Shown here: positions 1 to 7,927 of the stretch, in pieces
How the letters are laid out: each line of letters opens with the position of its first letter
How positions within the stretch are numbered: position 1 is the stretch's first letter
Assembly: GCF_900188455.1 (NCBI RefSeq)
Contig: NZ_FZOL01000004.1
Location: 186,001-250,000 of the forward strand
DNA length: 64,000 nt
Origin: Pseudomonas japonica
GTDB taxonomy: Bacteria; Pseudomonadota; Gammaproteobacteria; Pseudomonadales; Pseudomonadaceae
Reading direction: 5' to 3'
Notes under the pieces: model-generated
Seen by the model: only the letters and a program-made list of their open reading frames with translations
What the model was told of the DNA's origin: nothing
Database searches by the model: none
Program-made: the position numbers and the translations under genes

Positions 1-426
1 CTGATCATGGTTCACGTCACTCACCCACGGCATCCGCTGGCGGCCCTGCCAACGGTCAGCTTCGCCGACCTGCACGCCCACCGCCGCCTGGCCTTCAGCG
101 CCCACGCCAACAAGCTGCCGAGCAGCGAATACCTGCGCGCGACACAGATGTGGCAGGCGGAAAGCTACCTGGCGCTGATGGAAATGGTGCGTGCCGGGCT
201 GGGCTGGGCGACCCTGCCGCGGCAGTTGATTCGCCGCGAACTGGACAGCGGCGAACTGGTGGAACTGCAACTCAGCGCCTACCCGCATACCGACTGGCTG
301 GTGGGCGTCGATCTGATCTGGCCGTTGCGCCAGGGCCGCGGCAAGGCCGAGCGCTGGCTGCGTTCGCGCTTCCAGCAGGGCAAGGTGTTCGAGCTGGACC
401 GCCAGGGCCGCCCGACCACCCTGTAA
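1..426 (+). CDS. LysR-family transcriptional regulator, C-terminal part (5' end outside window)
   Basis: The reading frame is open from the first base to a TAA at 426, so only about the last 141 residues are present. The visible part resembles the distal half of a LysR substrate-binding domain: a hydrophobic MVRAGLGWATLP stretch, the usual 'G-x-G-W-A-x-L-P' turn, followed by REL-x-x-G-x-L-V. The helix-turn-helix domain would lie upstream of the window. It is followed by a Fur-like site and the ECF sigma gene, which probably form a separate unit. Target genes and effector cannot be told from this fragment. Confidence 0.75.
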   Translation: MIMVHVTHPRHPLAALPTVSFADLHAHRRLAFSAHANKLPSSEYLRATQMWQAESYLALMEMVRAGLGWATLPRQLIRRELDSGELVELQLSAYPHTDWLVGVDLIWPLRQGRGKAERWLRSRFQQGKVFELDRQGRPTTL

Positions 427-437
427 GCCAACGATAT

Positions 438-459
438 CAATTGCGAATCACTCTTATTC
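438..459. promoter_or_regulatory. candidate Fur box upstream of the ECF sigma gene
   Basis: The sequence TTGCGAATCACTCTTATT (441-458) resembles the Pseudomonas Fur-box pattern GCGAATGATTCTCATT and lies about 45 nt before the sigma-factor start. Iron-starvation ECF sigma genes of this type are usually Fur-repressed, which fits. The match is imperfect (the second half is CACTCTTATT), so this is a candidate only. Confidence 0.45.
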
Positions 460-502
460 CCTGCTAGCCTGCGCACCTCTTGAGACCCGCCAGGACGTGA
501 CC

Positions 503-1033
503 GTGTCTTCGTGGAATACGCAGATCGCCCGGTTGTTCGCCGAGCAGAAGAAAGCCCTGGAAGCCTTCGTCGCGCGGCGCACTGGCAACAGCCAGGTGGC
601 CGCCGACCTGACCCAGGAGTCTTTCCTGCGCCTGGCGCGGCTGCCTGCCGACAAGAAGGTCGACAACCTGCCGGCCTTTCTCTTCACCATCGCCAGCAAC
701 CTGGTGCGTGACCATCAGCGCCAGACCATCCGCCGCGAACGCCTGGACGCTGGCGAGCCCAGCGAAGAGCTGCCGTGCAACGCCCCCGGCGCCGAGGAAC
801 AACTGGCCAGTCAGCAGGAGCAACGCTTGATGCACGAAGCCATCGAAGCACTGCCCGAGGCGACCCGGCATATCTTCCTGCTCTATCATGTCGACGAATT
901 GTCCTACCGGGAGATCGGCGAACGTCTGAAGATCTCCCCGCGCAGCGTCGAATACCAACTGCGTCGCGCGCTGGTGGATTGCCGGGCCTTCATCAAGGCC
1001 CGCCTGTTCGACGACACACCGGGGGCACGATGA
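503..1033 (+). CDS. FecI-like ECF RNA polymerase sigma factor (iron-starvation type)
   Basis: This encodes a 176-residue extracytoplasmic-function sigma factor. Region 2 is visible near residues 13-75 (motif ADLTQESFLRLARL), and region 4 near 115-165 (LSYREIGERLKISPRSVEY helix-turn-helix). A GTG at 497 would also be in frame, but the AGGA at 492-495 is well spaced only for the GTG at 503, so 503 is preferred. The gene overlaps the FecR-like anti-sigma gene by ATGA and precedes a TonB receptor with a signalling domain. That is the classical cell-surface signalling arrangement: the sigma factor should direct RNA polymerase to the receptor promoter when the cognate ferri-siderophore is bound outside. 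Confidence 0.9.
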   Translation: MSSWNTQIARLFAEQKKALEAFVARRTGNSQVAADLTQESFLRLARLPADKKVDNLPAFLFTIASNLVRDHQRQTIRRERLDAGEPSEELPCNAPGAEEQLASQQEQRLMHEAIEALPEATRHIFLLYHVDELSYREIGERLKISPRSVEYQLRRALVDCRAFIKARLFDDTPGAR

Positions 1034-1995
1034 ACGAGCCCTCCGCCGCCATGGATATGCGCATGTCCCACCCTGACGACCTGTTCGAAGAGGCCAGCGC
1101 CTGGTACTACCGCCTGCAGGCCGAAGACGTCAGCCGCCGCGATCGCGAAGACTTTGCCGCCTGGCTGGGCACTGGTCCGCGGCAGGCCCAGGCCTGGGAC
1201 GAAGTGCTGGCGCTGCTCGGCGCCCTGCGCGCACCGGCGCGGCAACTGCGCGAGGCCGAGCGGGCGCGCTGGCGCCGGCCGTCGCCGCGGGTCTGGGCCA
1301 GTGCCGCGGCGCTGTTGCTGGCGGTGGGCGCGCTGACCCTGCACAGCCCCTGGCCGGACCGCTGGCGTGCCGACTACGCCACCGCTACCGGCGAGTCGCG
1401 CAGCCTCAACCTGGCCGATGGCTCGCAGGTCCAGCTCAATACCGATACCGCCGTGCAGATCGATCTCGGTCAGGACGAACGGCGCGTGCAGTTGCTGCGC
1501 GGCGAGGCCTGGTTCGAGGTCAGCGCCGATCCGGCGCGACCGTTCGTGATCCGTTCCGGCGAGGGCTGGGTCAAGGTGGTCGGCACCCGCTTCAGCGTGT
1601 CGCGCCAGGGCGAGCAGACCCGCGTGCGGGTCGCCCAGGGCAAGGTGCAGGTGAGTGCCGGCGGTGAGCAGACGGTATTGCTGGAGCCGGGACGGGGTGT
1701 CGAGTACCAGGACGCGCGCCTGGCCGCGGTGCACGAGATCGACGCCGCCGCCGAATTCGCCTGGCGCCAGCGGCAACTGGTGTTCCGTCAGCAGCCGCTG
1801 GCCGAGGTGGTCAAGGAACTCAACCGCTACTGGCCGGGGCAGACCCTGGTGCTCGGCGATACGCTGCGCCAGCGCAAGGTTTCCGGGGTGTTCGAGATCG
1901 ACAAGCCGGACGCCGTGCTCAAGGCCCTGAAGCACACCCTCGGGCTCGACGCCGAGCAATACACCCCCTGGCTGCGGGTGCTGCGCGAAGGCTGA
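1030..1995 (+). CDS. FecR-family anti-sigma / sigma-regulator protein
   Basis: This is a 321-residue inner-membrane regulator. The N-terminal cytoplasmic DUF4880-type segment (about 18-65, with FEEASAWYYRLQ and DREDFAAWL) would bind the sigma factor. One transmembrane helix lies at about 88-104. The periplasmic FecR domain follows (about 115-215, ATATGESRSLNLADGSQVQL), then a C-terminal STN-like region (about 250-321). Its ATG overlaps the sigma stop codon (ATGA), so translation is coupled. Like E. coli FecR, it is expected to hear the signalling domain of the neighbouring receptor and activate or release the sigma factor. Strong family call; whether it is a pure inhibitor or also an activator is unknown. 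Confidence 0.92.
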   Translation: MNEPSAAMDMRMSHPDDLFEEASAWYYRLQAEDVSRRDREDFAAWLGTGPRQAQAWDEVLALLGALRAPARQLREAERARWRRPSPRVWASAAALLLAVGALTLHSPWPDRWRADYATATGESRSLNLADGSQVQLNTDTAVQIDLGQDERRVQLLRGEAWFEVSADPARPFVIRSGEGWVKVVGTRFSVSRQGEQTRVRVAQGKVQVSAGGEQTVLLEPGRGVEYQDARLAAVHEIDAAAEFAWRQRQLVFRQQPLAEVVKELNRYWPGQTLVLGDTLRQRKVSGVFEIDKPDAVLKALKHTLGLDAEQYTPWLRVLREG

Positions 1996-2126
1996 AGAAA
2001 AAATTTCAGAAAGTTTCAGGGTTTCCCGCAACCCCAACGTCCTTGAACTCGTAGGCGCGAATAACAAGCACTCTCAGATAGTGCGGCGCCGTTCGACGAC
2101 TTCGACGATTTGGGGGAGCTCCACCG

Positions 2127-4532
2127 ATGCCACACACCACCACCCGCCGGCACCTGCCGACGCTGCTCAGCCTGGCCATCGCCATGGGCGGCGGCACCTT
2201 TGCGCTGCCGACCCTGGCCGCCAGCGAGGCGCAGGCGCAGGTCTACCGCTTCGACATTCCGGCGCAGTCCCTCGACGGCGCGCTGGCAGCCTTCAGCGCG
2301 GTTACCCGGGTGCAGGTGCTGGTCACGGCGGAGGTCACCCAGGGCCTGCGCTCCTCGGGCCTGAGCGGCAGTTATCCACAGAGCGAGGCGCTGGGCCGCC
2401 TGCTCGCCGGCACCGGACTGTCCGCCAGCTACATCGACGGCGACAGCGTGACCCTGGAAAAGCGCGTCAGTGGTGACGAAGCCGTGCAACTCGGCGCCAC
2501 GAAGATCAACTCCGACCTGCTCGGCGCCACCACCGAAGGCAGCCGTTCCTACACCACCGGTGCGGTGACCATCGGCAAGGGCGAGCAGAAGCTCAAGGAC
2601 ATTCCGCAGTCGGTCTCGGTGGTCACCCGCCAGCGCATGAACGACCAGAACATGAACAACCTGCAGGACGCCATGCGCCAGGTCACCGGGGTGACGATCA
2701 AGTCGTACAACTCCGGCTCCAGCCTGAACGACGTGTACATGCGCGGCTTCCTCGTCGACCAGGTGCAGGTCGACGGCGTGTCCCAGGCCACCGGCCAGGG
2801 TGACCTGGCCACCAGCTTCGACCTGGCGATGTACGACCGCGTCGAAGTGCTGCGCGGCCCGAGCGGCCTGTACCAGGGCTCCGGCGAACCGGGCGGGACC
2901 ATCAACGTGGTGCGCAAGCGCGCCCTCGGCACCTTCGGCCTGAACGGCGAGGTCTCCGCCGGTTCCTGGGACAACTATCACTCCAGCGTCGACGTCACCG
3001 GTCCGCTGAACGCCGATGGCAGCCTGCGCGGTCGCTTCGTCACCGCCTACGAAGACAACCAGTCCTGGGTCGACTACGCCAAGAACGAACGGCCGATGGT
3101 CTATGGCCGGCTGGAGTACGACATCACCCCGTCCACCACCCTGTCCCTGGGCGGCACCTACCAGAAGAACCGCTCGACCCCGGCGTTCGGCCTGCCGGCC
3201 TATGCCGACGGCACCCTGCTGGACGTCAGCCGCTCGACCTTCGTCGATGCCAAGTGGAACGAACTGGACGAGCGGGTCTGGGAAGGTTTCGCCGAAGTCG
3301 ATCACAGCCTGGACAACGGTGGCCAGTTCAAGACCTCGCTGACCTACCGCGATGCCGAGACGCCGACCCGAAACTTCACCTGGTCGGACGACGCGGTGAA
3401 CCCGGCCAACGGCGATAGCTGGGCGGTGGCGTATTCCTACTACACCCATATCAAGAGCCTCGGCCTGGACAGTTTCGTCACCCTGCCGGTGGAAGCCTTC
3501 GGGCGCACCCACGAGTTCACCGTCGGCGCCGAGTACCAGCACCTGAACAAGGACTTCACCTACGGTGGTGGCGAGTACTTCCCGATCAACGTGTTCGATC
3601 CGAGCAGCATCGATATTCCCAAGCAGGAATTCGCCATGGGCAATGGCACCTGGTCCACCTCGCGGCAGTACGGCGCCTACGGCCGGGCCAAGATCGCCGC
3701 GACCGACGAACTGGATGTCATCCTCGGCAGCCGGGTGACCTGGTTCGAGGCCGAGGGCAAGAATGCCAACGCCTACTTCAACCAGTTCGGCGAGACCGAG
3801 ACCAACATCGATCGCAAGTTCATCCCGTATGGCGCGCTGGTCTACAAGCTGACCCCGGAGCTTTCGGCCTACGCCAGCTACACCAAGGTGTTCAAGCCGC
3901 AGACCGATATCGACGCCAGCGGTTCGGTGATCGCCCCGCGTGAGGGCGAGCAGTACGAACTGGGCCTCAAGCGCGAGTTCCTCGACGGACGCCTGAACGG
4001 CAGCCTCGCCATGTTCCGCATCTACGACGAGAACCGTGCCGAGCTGGTGTCCGGTGGGCAGTACTACCGCGCCCAGGGCAAGGTGCGCAGCCAGGGTTGG
4101 GAAACCGAGCTGAGCGGCAACCTGACCGACAACTGGAGCGTGGTGACCGGCTATGCCTACACCATGACCCGCTCGATGAACGGGTCCGAGGAAGCGGAAG
4201 GCCGCACCTTCAGCACCATCACGCCGAAGCACAACTTCAACCTGTGGACCGACTACCAGTTCAGCGACGGGCCGCTCAAGGACTTCAGCGTCGGCGGTGG
4301 CGTGCGTGCGGTGAGTGCGACCTACTACCGGCGCAACGTCGACTTCGAGCAGCGTGGCTATGCGTTGACCTCGGCGCAGATCGGCTACCGGATCAACAAG
4401 AACCTGTCGGTGAAACTGACCGGCAACAACCTGTTCGACCGCAAGTACTACGAGCGCGTGGATAGCCCGTGGGGTTCGAACTTCTATGGCGAGCCGCGCA
4501 ACTTCACCTTTACCGTGCGGGCCAGTTACTGA
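2127..4532 (+). CDS. FpvA-like TonB-dependent ferri-siderophore receptor with signalling domain
   Basis: An 801-residue outer-membrane receptor. A signal peptide covers about 1-32 (hydrophobic LSLAIAMGGGTFALPTLAA). An STN signalling domain covers about 38-113 (RFDIPAQSLDGALAAFS). A TonB-box-like segment AVQLGATKI lies at 119-127, in the place where FpvA has VDLGATMI. The plug follows (LKDIPQSVSVVTRQRM to about 265), then a beta-barrel ending in an aromatic residue (FTFTVRASY). The STN domain and upstream sigma/FecR pair imply that ligand binding induces its own synthesis. The 131-nt gap after the FecR gene probably holds the sigma-dependent promoter. The ligand (pyoverdine or another hydroxamate) cannot be decided from sequence alone. 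Confidence 0.9.
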   Translation: MPHTTTRRHLPTLLSLAIAMGGGTFALPTLAASEAQAQVYRFDIPAQSLDGALAAFSAVTRVQVLVTAEVTQGLRSSGLSGSYPQSEALGRLLAGTGLSASYIDGDSVTLEKRVSGDEAVQLGATKINSDLLGATTEGSRSYTTGAVTIGKGEQKLKDIPQSVSVVTRQRMNDQNMNNLQDAMRQVTGVTIKSYNSGSSLNDVYMRGFLVDQVQVDGVSQATGQGDLATSFDLAMYDRVEVLRGPSGLYQGSGEPGGTINVVRKRALGTFGLNGEVSAGSWDNYHSSVDVTGPLNADGSLRGRFVTAYEDNQSWVDYAKNERPMVYGRLEYDITPSTTLSLGGTYQKNRSTPAFGLPAYADGTLLDVSRSTFVDAKWNELDERVWEGFAEVDHSLDNGGQFKTSLTYRDAETPTRNFTWSDDAVNPANGDSWAVAYSYYTHIKSLGLDSFVTLPVEAFGRTHEFTVGAEYQHLNKDFTYGGGEYFPINVFDPSSIDIPKQEFAMGNGTWSTSRQYGAYGRAKIAATDELDVILGSRVTWFEAEGKNANAYFNQFGETETNIDRKFIPYGALVYKLTPELSAYASYTKVFKPQTDIDASGSVIAPREGEQYELGLKREFLDGRLNGSLAMFRIYDENRAELVSGGQYYRAQGKVRSQGWETELSGNLTDNWSVVTGYAYTMTRSMNGSEEAEGRTFSTITPKHNFNLWTDYQFSDGPLKDFSVGGGVRAVSATYYRRNVDFEQRGYALTSAQIGYRINKNLSVKLTGNNLFDRKYYERVDSPWGSNFYGEPRNFTFTVRASY

Positions 4533-4539
4533 GCCTTTG

Positions 4540-4660
4540 GGCCTGCTTTGCAGGCCTTCGCAGTGGTTCGTCACACGACAAGCCAGCTCCTACAAGAGCG
4601 CAGGCCGCGCGATCCTTGTAGGAGCGTGGCTTGCCCGCGAAGGACCGCAAAGCGGTCCCT
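4540..4660. repeat. REP/BIME palindrome pair
   Basis: Two inverted REP units: one with GGCCTGCTTTGCAGGCC and AGCCAGCTCCTAC on one strand, the other with TGTAGGAGCGTGGCTTGCCC and GGACCGCAAAGCGGTCC. It lies in the convergent gap between the receptor gene and ilvD, a typical extragenic position. Confidence 0.85.
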
Positions 4661-4664
4661 GAAC

Positions 4665-4698
4665 GAAAAAACCGGCACCCAAGGGCGCCGGTTTTTTC
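4665..4698. terminator. bidirectional intrinsic terminator between receptor gene and ilvD
   Basis: Stem AAAAAACCGGC(A)CCC / GGGCGCCGGTTTTTT with a 2-nt loop and one mismatch. A-run on one side and T-run on the other, so it can end the receptor transcript (+) and ilvD (-). Confidence 0.85.
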
Positions 4699-4713
4699 AT
4701 GCCTGACGGAAAC

Positions 4714-6555
4714 TCACAGCCCGTCGAGCAACGCCTTGTTGCGCACCGCACCCTTGTCGGCACTGGTCGCCAGCAGGGCGTAGGCCTTCAGCGCGGTGGT
4801 CACTTTGCGTGGACGCTGCTCAACCGGTTTCCAGCCCTTCTTGTCCTGCTCGATACGACGTGCCGCCAGCTCTTCGTCGCTGACCAGCAGGTTGATCGAA
4901 CGGTTCGGGATGTCGATCAGCACCTTGTCACCGTCCTGCACCAGGCCGATGGCACCGCCCGCGGCGGCTTCCGGCGAGGCGTGGCCGATGGACAGGCCCG
5001 AGGTACCGCCGGAGAAACGACCGTCGGTGAGCAGGGCACAGGCTTTGCCCAGGCCCTTGGACTTCAGGTAGGAGGTCGGGTAGAGCATTTCCTGCATGCC
5101 CGGGCCGCCTTTCGGACCTTCGTAGCGGATGATGACGATGTCGCCTTCCTTCACCTCGTCGGCGAGGATGCCGCGCACCGCGCTGTCCTGGCTTTCGAAG
5201 ATCTTCGCGTTGCCTTCGAAGACGTGGATCGACTCATCCACACCGGCGGTCTTCACCACGCAGCCGTCGAGGGCGATGTTGCCGTACAGCACGGCCAGGC
5301 CGCCTTCCTGCGAGTAGGCGTGCTCGACGCTGCGGATGCAGCCGTTTTCACGGTCGTCGTCGAGGGTGTCCCAGCGGGTCGACTGGCTGAACGCGGTCTG
5401 GGTCGGGATACCGGCAGGGCCTGCCTTGAAGAAGTGGTGCACCGCTTCGTCATCGGTCTGGGTGATGTCCCACTTGGCGATGGCTTCTTCCATGCTCGGC
5501 GAGTGCACGGTCGGCACGTCGGTGTGCAGCAGGCCGCCACGGGCCAGCGAGCCGAGAATGCTGATGATGCCGCCGGCGCGATGGACGTCTTCCATGTGGT
5601 ACTTCTGGATGTTCGGCGCCACCTTGCACAGCTGCGGTACCTTGCGCGACAGGCGATCGATGTCGCGCAGGTCGAACGCCAGCTCGGCTTCCTGGGCCGC
5701 GGCCAGCAGGTGCAGGATGGTGTTGGTCGAACCGCCCATGGCGATGTCCAGGGTCATGGCGTTCTCGAACGCCTTGAAGCTGGCGATGTTGCGCGGCAGC
5801 ACGCTGGCGTCGTTGTCGCCGTAGTAGCGTTTGCACAGCTCGACGATGGTGCGGCCGGCGGTGAGGAACAGCTGCTCGCGATCGGAGTGCGTGGCCAGGG
5901 TCGAACCGTTGCCCGGCAGGGACAGGCCCAGGGCTTCGGTCAGGCAGTTCATCGAGTTGGCGGTGAACATGCCGGAGCAGGAACCGCAGGTCGGGCAGGC
6001 GCTGCGCTCGTACTCGGCGACCTTCTCGTCGCTGGCCGTGGAGTCGGCGGCGATGACCATGGCGTCGACCAGGTCCAGGCCATGGCTGGCCAGCTTGGTC
6101 TTGCCGGCTTCCATCGGGCCGCCGGACACGAAGATCACCGGGATGTTCAGGCGCAGGGCGGCCATCAGCATGCCGGGGGTGATCTTGTCGCAGTTGGAGA
6201 TGCAGACGATGGCGTCGGCGCAGTGGGCGTTGACCATGTACTCGACGGAGTCGGCGATGATCTCGCGGCTCGGCAGGGAATAGAGCATGCCGTCGTGGCC
6301 CATGGCGATGCCGTCATCCACCGCGATGGTGTTGAACTCCTTGGCCACGCCGCCGGCGCGTTCGACTTCGCGGGCGACCAGCTGGCCCAGGTCCTTCAGG
6401 TGCACGTGACCCGGGACGAACTGGGTGAAGGAGTTGGCGATGGCGATGATCGGCTTCTTGAAATCCTCGTCCTTCATGCCGGTGGCACGCCACAGCGCGC
6501 GGGCACCGGCCATGTTGCGGCCGTGGGTGGACGTTTTGGAACGGTAATCAGGCAT
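4714..6555 (-). CDS. ilvD: dihydroxy-acid dehydratase
   Basis: 613 residues, close to the E. coli length of 616. It converts 2,3-dihydroxy-isovalerate and 2,3-dihydroxy-3-methylvalerate to the 2-keto acids in valine/isoleucine synthesis. Iron-sulfur ligand cysteines appear in [11 protein letters not shown] (Cys122) and in [15 protein letters not shown] (around 187-193). The substrate/metal motif GGSTNTILH is also present. The start at 6555 ([10 protein letters not shown]) matches the family N-terminus and has AGGAG just upstream; the longer frame to 6693 has no family similarity. It is monocistronic, ending at the strong terminator at 4665-4698. Confidence 0.98.
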   Translation of the reverse strand: MPDYRSKTSTHGRNMAGARALWRATGMKDEDFKKPIIAIANSFTQFVPGHVHLKDLGQLVAREVERAGGVAKEFNTIAVDDGIAMGHDGMLYSLPSREIIADSVEYMVNAHCADAIVCISNCDKITPGMLMAALRLNIPVIFVSGGPMEAGKTKLASHGLDLVDAMVIAADSTASDEKVAEYERSACPTCGSCSGMFTANSMNCLTEALGLSLPGNGSTLATHSDREQLFLTAGRTIVELCKRYYGDNDASVLPRNIASFKAFENAMTLDIAMGGSTNTILHLLAAAQEAELAFDLRDIDRLSRKVPQLCKVAPNIQKYHMEDVHRAGGIISILGSLARGGLLHTDVPTVHSPSMEEAIAKWDITQTDDEAVHHFFKAGPAGIPTQTAFSQSTRWDTLDDDRENGCIRSVEHAYSQEGGLAVLYGNIALDGCVVKTAGVDESIHVFEGNAKIFESQDSAVRGILADEVKEGDIVIIRYEGPKGGPGMQEMLYPTSYLKSKGLGKACALLTDGRFSGGTSGLSIGHASPEAAAGGAIGLVQDGDKVLIDIPNRSINLLVSDEELAARRIEQDKKGWKPVEQRPRKVTTALKAYALLATSADKGAVRNKALLDGL

Positions 6556-6864
6556 GAAGCACTCCTGGCGGCTAATCAGGTAACAAAAAGGGGAGTGAGC
6601 TTCTCTTGTCCTTGGTACCGCTAGGCAGGTGGCCGCTGGTACGGATGAGGCCGAAGACGTCGCGGGATCGCCGCGCGCTTGGCCAGAGCTCATAGACCCG
6701 CCGGGGATGACTGGCGATGAATAGGCCGATTCTACACCGCTGGCGGGCTTAGGGAATGGCGCAATGGATGGTCGGCGGGATTTGTCATCGGGCTCGCTTT
6801 CCGCGTGCTAGAGCGTTACCTTGGCGTCCTTCTTCGAATGATGGCCTTTTTTCACGGAGGAAAT
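6556..6864. other. 309-nt gap: ilvD upstream region and leader of the DUF2867-like gene
   Basis: The divergent promoters of ilvD (-) and the gene at 6865 (+) must lie here. On the minus strand a TAGAAT around 6731-6736 could be an ilvD -10 box, but no convincing -35 partner is seen. No palindrome, attenuator with branched-chain codons, or RNA gene is recognised. Confidence 0.4.
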
Positions 6865-7347
6865 ATGGTCCACCCTGCCGATGTTCCCGCCAGCAGCGTG
6901 CTGCGCATGCTTTCCACCACGGCATGGTTCTTCGACTGTTTCGCCCGCCGGGTCACCCCGGAACAGGGCCTGACCGCGCTGGACGCCTACCAGCGCATGA
7001 GTCGCGCGGTGCCGAAATGGATCAACCAGGCATTGTGGTTGCGCGACCTCATGGTCCGTCCGTTCGGGCTCAAGCCGGTGGCCGGTTTCAACCTGCGCGA
7101 GCAGAGGACGCCCCGGGTCGGCGAGCAGCTGGATTTCTTCCAGGTCGCCGCGGTGACCGACAAGGAACTGATCCTGTCGCTCAAGGACAGCCACCTGGAT
7201 GTGCTGATCTCCGTGCACCTGGACCCGAACAACCAACTGAGCCTGACCTCCATCGTCGAGCCGCACAACTGGCTGGGGCGGCTGTACATGCGCCTGATCG
7301 CGCCGATTCATCGGCGGGTGGTGAAGGCGATGCTGGGTGGGTTGTAG
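6865..7347 (+). CDS. DUF2867-like protein of unknown function
   Basis: A 160-residue soluble protein. The ATG at 6865 is chosen because CGGAGG lies 5-10 nt upstream; the frame extends further 5' to 6805 without an RBS. The body has an alternation of short strands (GEQLDFFQVAAVTDKELILSLKDSHLDVLISVHL) resembling DUF2867-family proteins, which adopt a lipid/ligand-binding-like fold. The C-terminus is basic (IHRRVVKAMLGGL). There is no signal peptide or catalytic motif. It is a single gene between ilvD and the HicB-like gene. Family call is moderate; function unknown. Confidence 0.65.
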   Translation: MVHPADVPASSVLRMLSTTAWFFDCFARRVTPEQGLTALDAYQRMSRAVPKWINQALWLRDLMVRPFGLKPVAGFNLREQRTPRVGEQLDFFQVAAVTDKELILSLKDSHLDVLISVHLDPNNQLSLTSIVEPHNWLGRLYMRLIAPIHRRVVKAMLGGL

Positions 7348-7369
7348 AGAGTTTGTTTGGATGCACGCG

Positions 7370-7397
7370 GTCTATGTGGGAGTTGGCTTGCCAGCGA
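7370..7397. repeat. single degenerate REP half-unit
   Basis: CTATGTGGGAGTTGGCTTGCCAGCGATAG resembles the P. fluorescens-type REP (GTGGGAGCTGGCTTGCC). It is unpaired and lies between the DUF2867-like and HicB-like genes. Confidence 0.6.
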
Positions 7398-7484
7398 TAG
7401 CGACTGAACGGACAGCATCTTTCCCACTCTCGACAGGTTGACCTGAAGTAAGGTCGCCTCGTGCAATTTTGCAGGAGGTTGCCA

Positions 7485-7763
7485 ATGCTTTATCCAATCA
7501 GTATCGAATGGGAGGAGGGGCTTACCGCTATCGGTATCCAGATCCCCGACATCCCCGGCGCCGTTACGGCAGCTGATACCTTTGAAGAGGCTTGTGCCGC
7601 CGCAGTCGAGGTGGCGCACATCATGCTCGATGAAATCGCCGGAAGCGGCCGTCCCATTCCCTTGCCCAGCAGTGCCGTGGCTCACCGAGGCCATCCGGAG
7701 TTCGAGGGAATGGACTGGGGAGCGTTGGATGTCGATGTCACCGCTTATCTTGCGGAGCGGTGA
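7485..7763 (+). CDS. short HicB-like antitoxin-type protein, apparently lacking its DNA-binding end
   Basis: 92 residues. The start ATG at 7485 has an excellent GGAGG at 7474-7478. The sequence (WEEGLTAIGIQIPDIPGAVTAADTFEEAC, then VAHIMLDEIAGSGRPIP) is the HicB RNase-H-like partial fold with the conserved IPDIPG turn. Pseudomonas relatives I recall are about 130-140 residues and carry a C-terminal ribbon-helix-helix; here the frame stops right after DVDVTAYLAER and runs into a REP pair. No hicA-like frame (about 60 residues) is present upstream in 7348-7484 or downstream. It may be a degraded antitoxin or a standalone regulator. Confidence 0.75.
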   Translation: MLYPISIEWEEGLTAIGIQIPDIPGAVTAADTFEEACAAAVEVAHIMLDEIAGSGRPIPLPSSAVAHRGHPEFEGMDWGALDVDVTAYLAER

Positions 7764-7769
7764 GTTATG

Positions 7770-7866
7770 GGGCCGGTTTGTGGCCCATTCGCGAGCAAGC
7801 TCGCTCCCACAGGAACGCTTATCTGTGGGAGCAGAGCTTGCTCGCGAAGGCCTGCAAAGCAGGCCC
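7770..7866. repeat. REP/BIME palindrome pair
   Basis: Inverted units CGCGAGCAAGCTCGCTCCCACA and TGTGGGAGCAGAGCTTGCTCGCG (7790-7847), followed by GGCCTGCAAAGCAGGCC. This is the GTGGGAGC variant of the repeat, directly after the HicB-like stop codon. Confidence 0.85.
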
Positions 7867-7884
7867 AACAATATTCGGCCCATA

Positions 7885-7914
7885 AAAAATCCCGGCACCA
7901 GGCCGGGATTTTTC
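7885..7914. terminator. bidirectional intrinsic terminator (rlmI / HicB-like gene)
   Basis: Stem AAAAATCCCGGC / GCCGGGATTTTT around a 5-nt loop, lying 14 nt after the rlmI stop codon on the minus strand. Confidence 0.85.
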
Positions 7915-7927
7915 ATTCAAGCGCTGA

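Noticed and set aside
2010..2045. Possible FecI-type promoter (GGGTTTCCCG...CGTCC) before the receptor
   Set aside because: The spacing and -35 do not fit a clear consensus; a promoter is expected here, but the bases cannot be assigned.
2016..4574. 852-residue minus-strand open frame opposite the TonB receptor
   Set aside because: Shadow frame in high-GC DNA: the protein is rich in V, H, G, D and A with no family pattern, and the + strand receptor has a signal peptide, STN, plug and barrel.
4699..6624. 641-residue plus-strand frame opposite ilvD
   Set aside because: Complement of ilvD; low-information, repeated G-V-D-H-Q composition.
7348..7484. hicA toxin gene upstream of the HicB-like gene
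   Set aside because: The region is 137 nt with stop codons in the plus frames and no HicA residues such as the catalytic-His GSHH motif.
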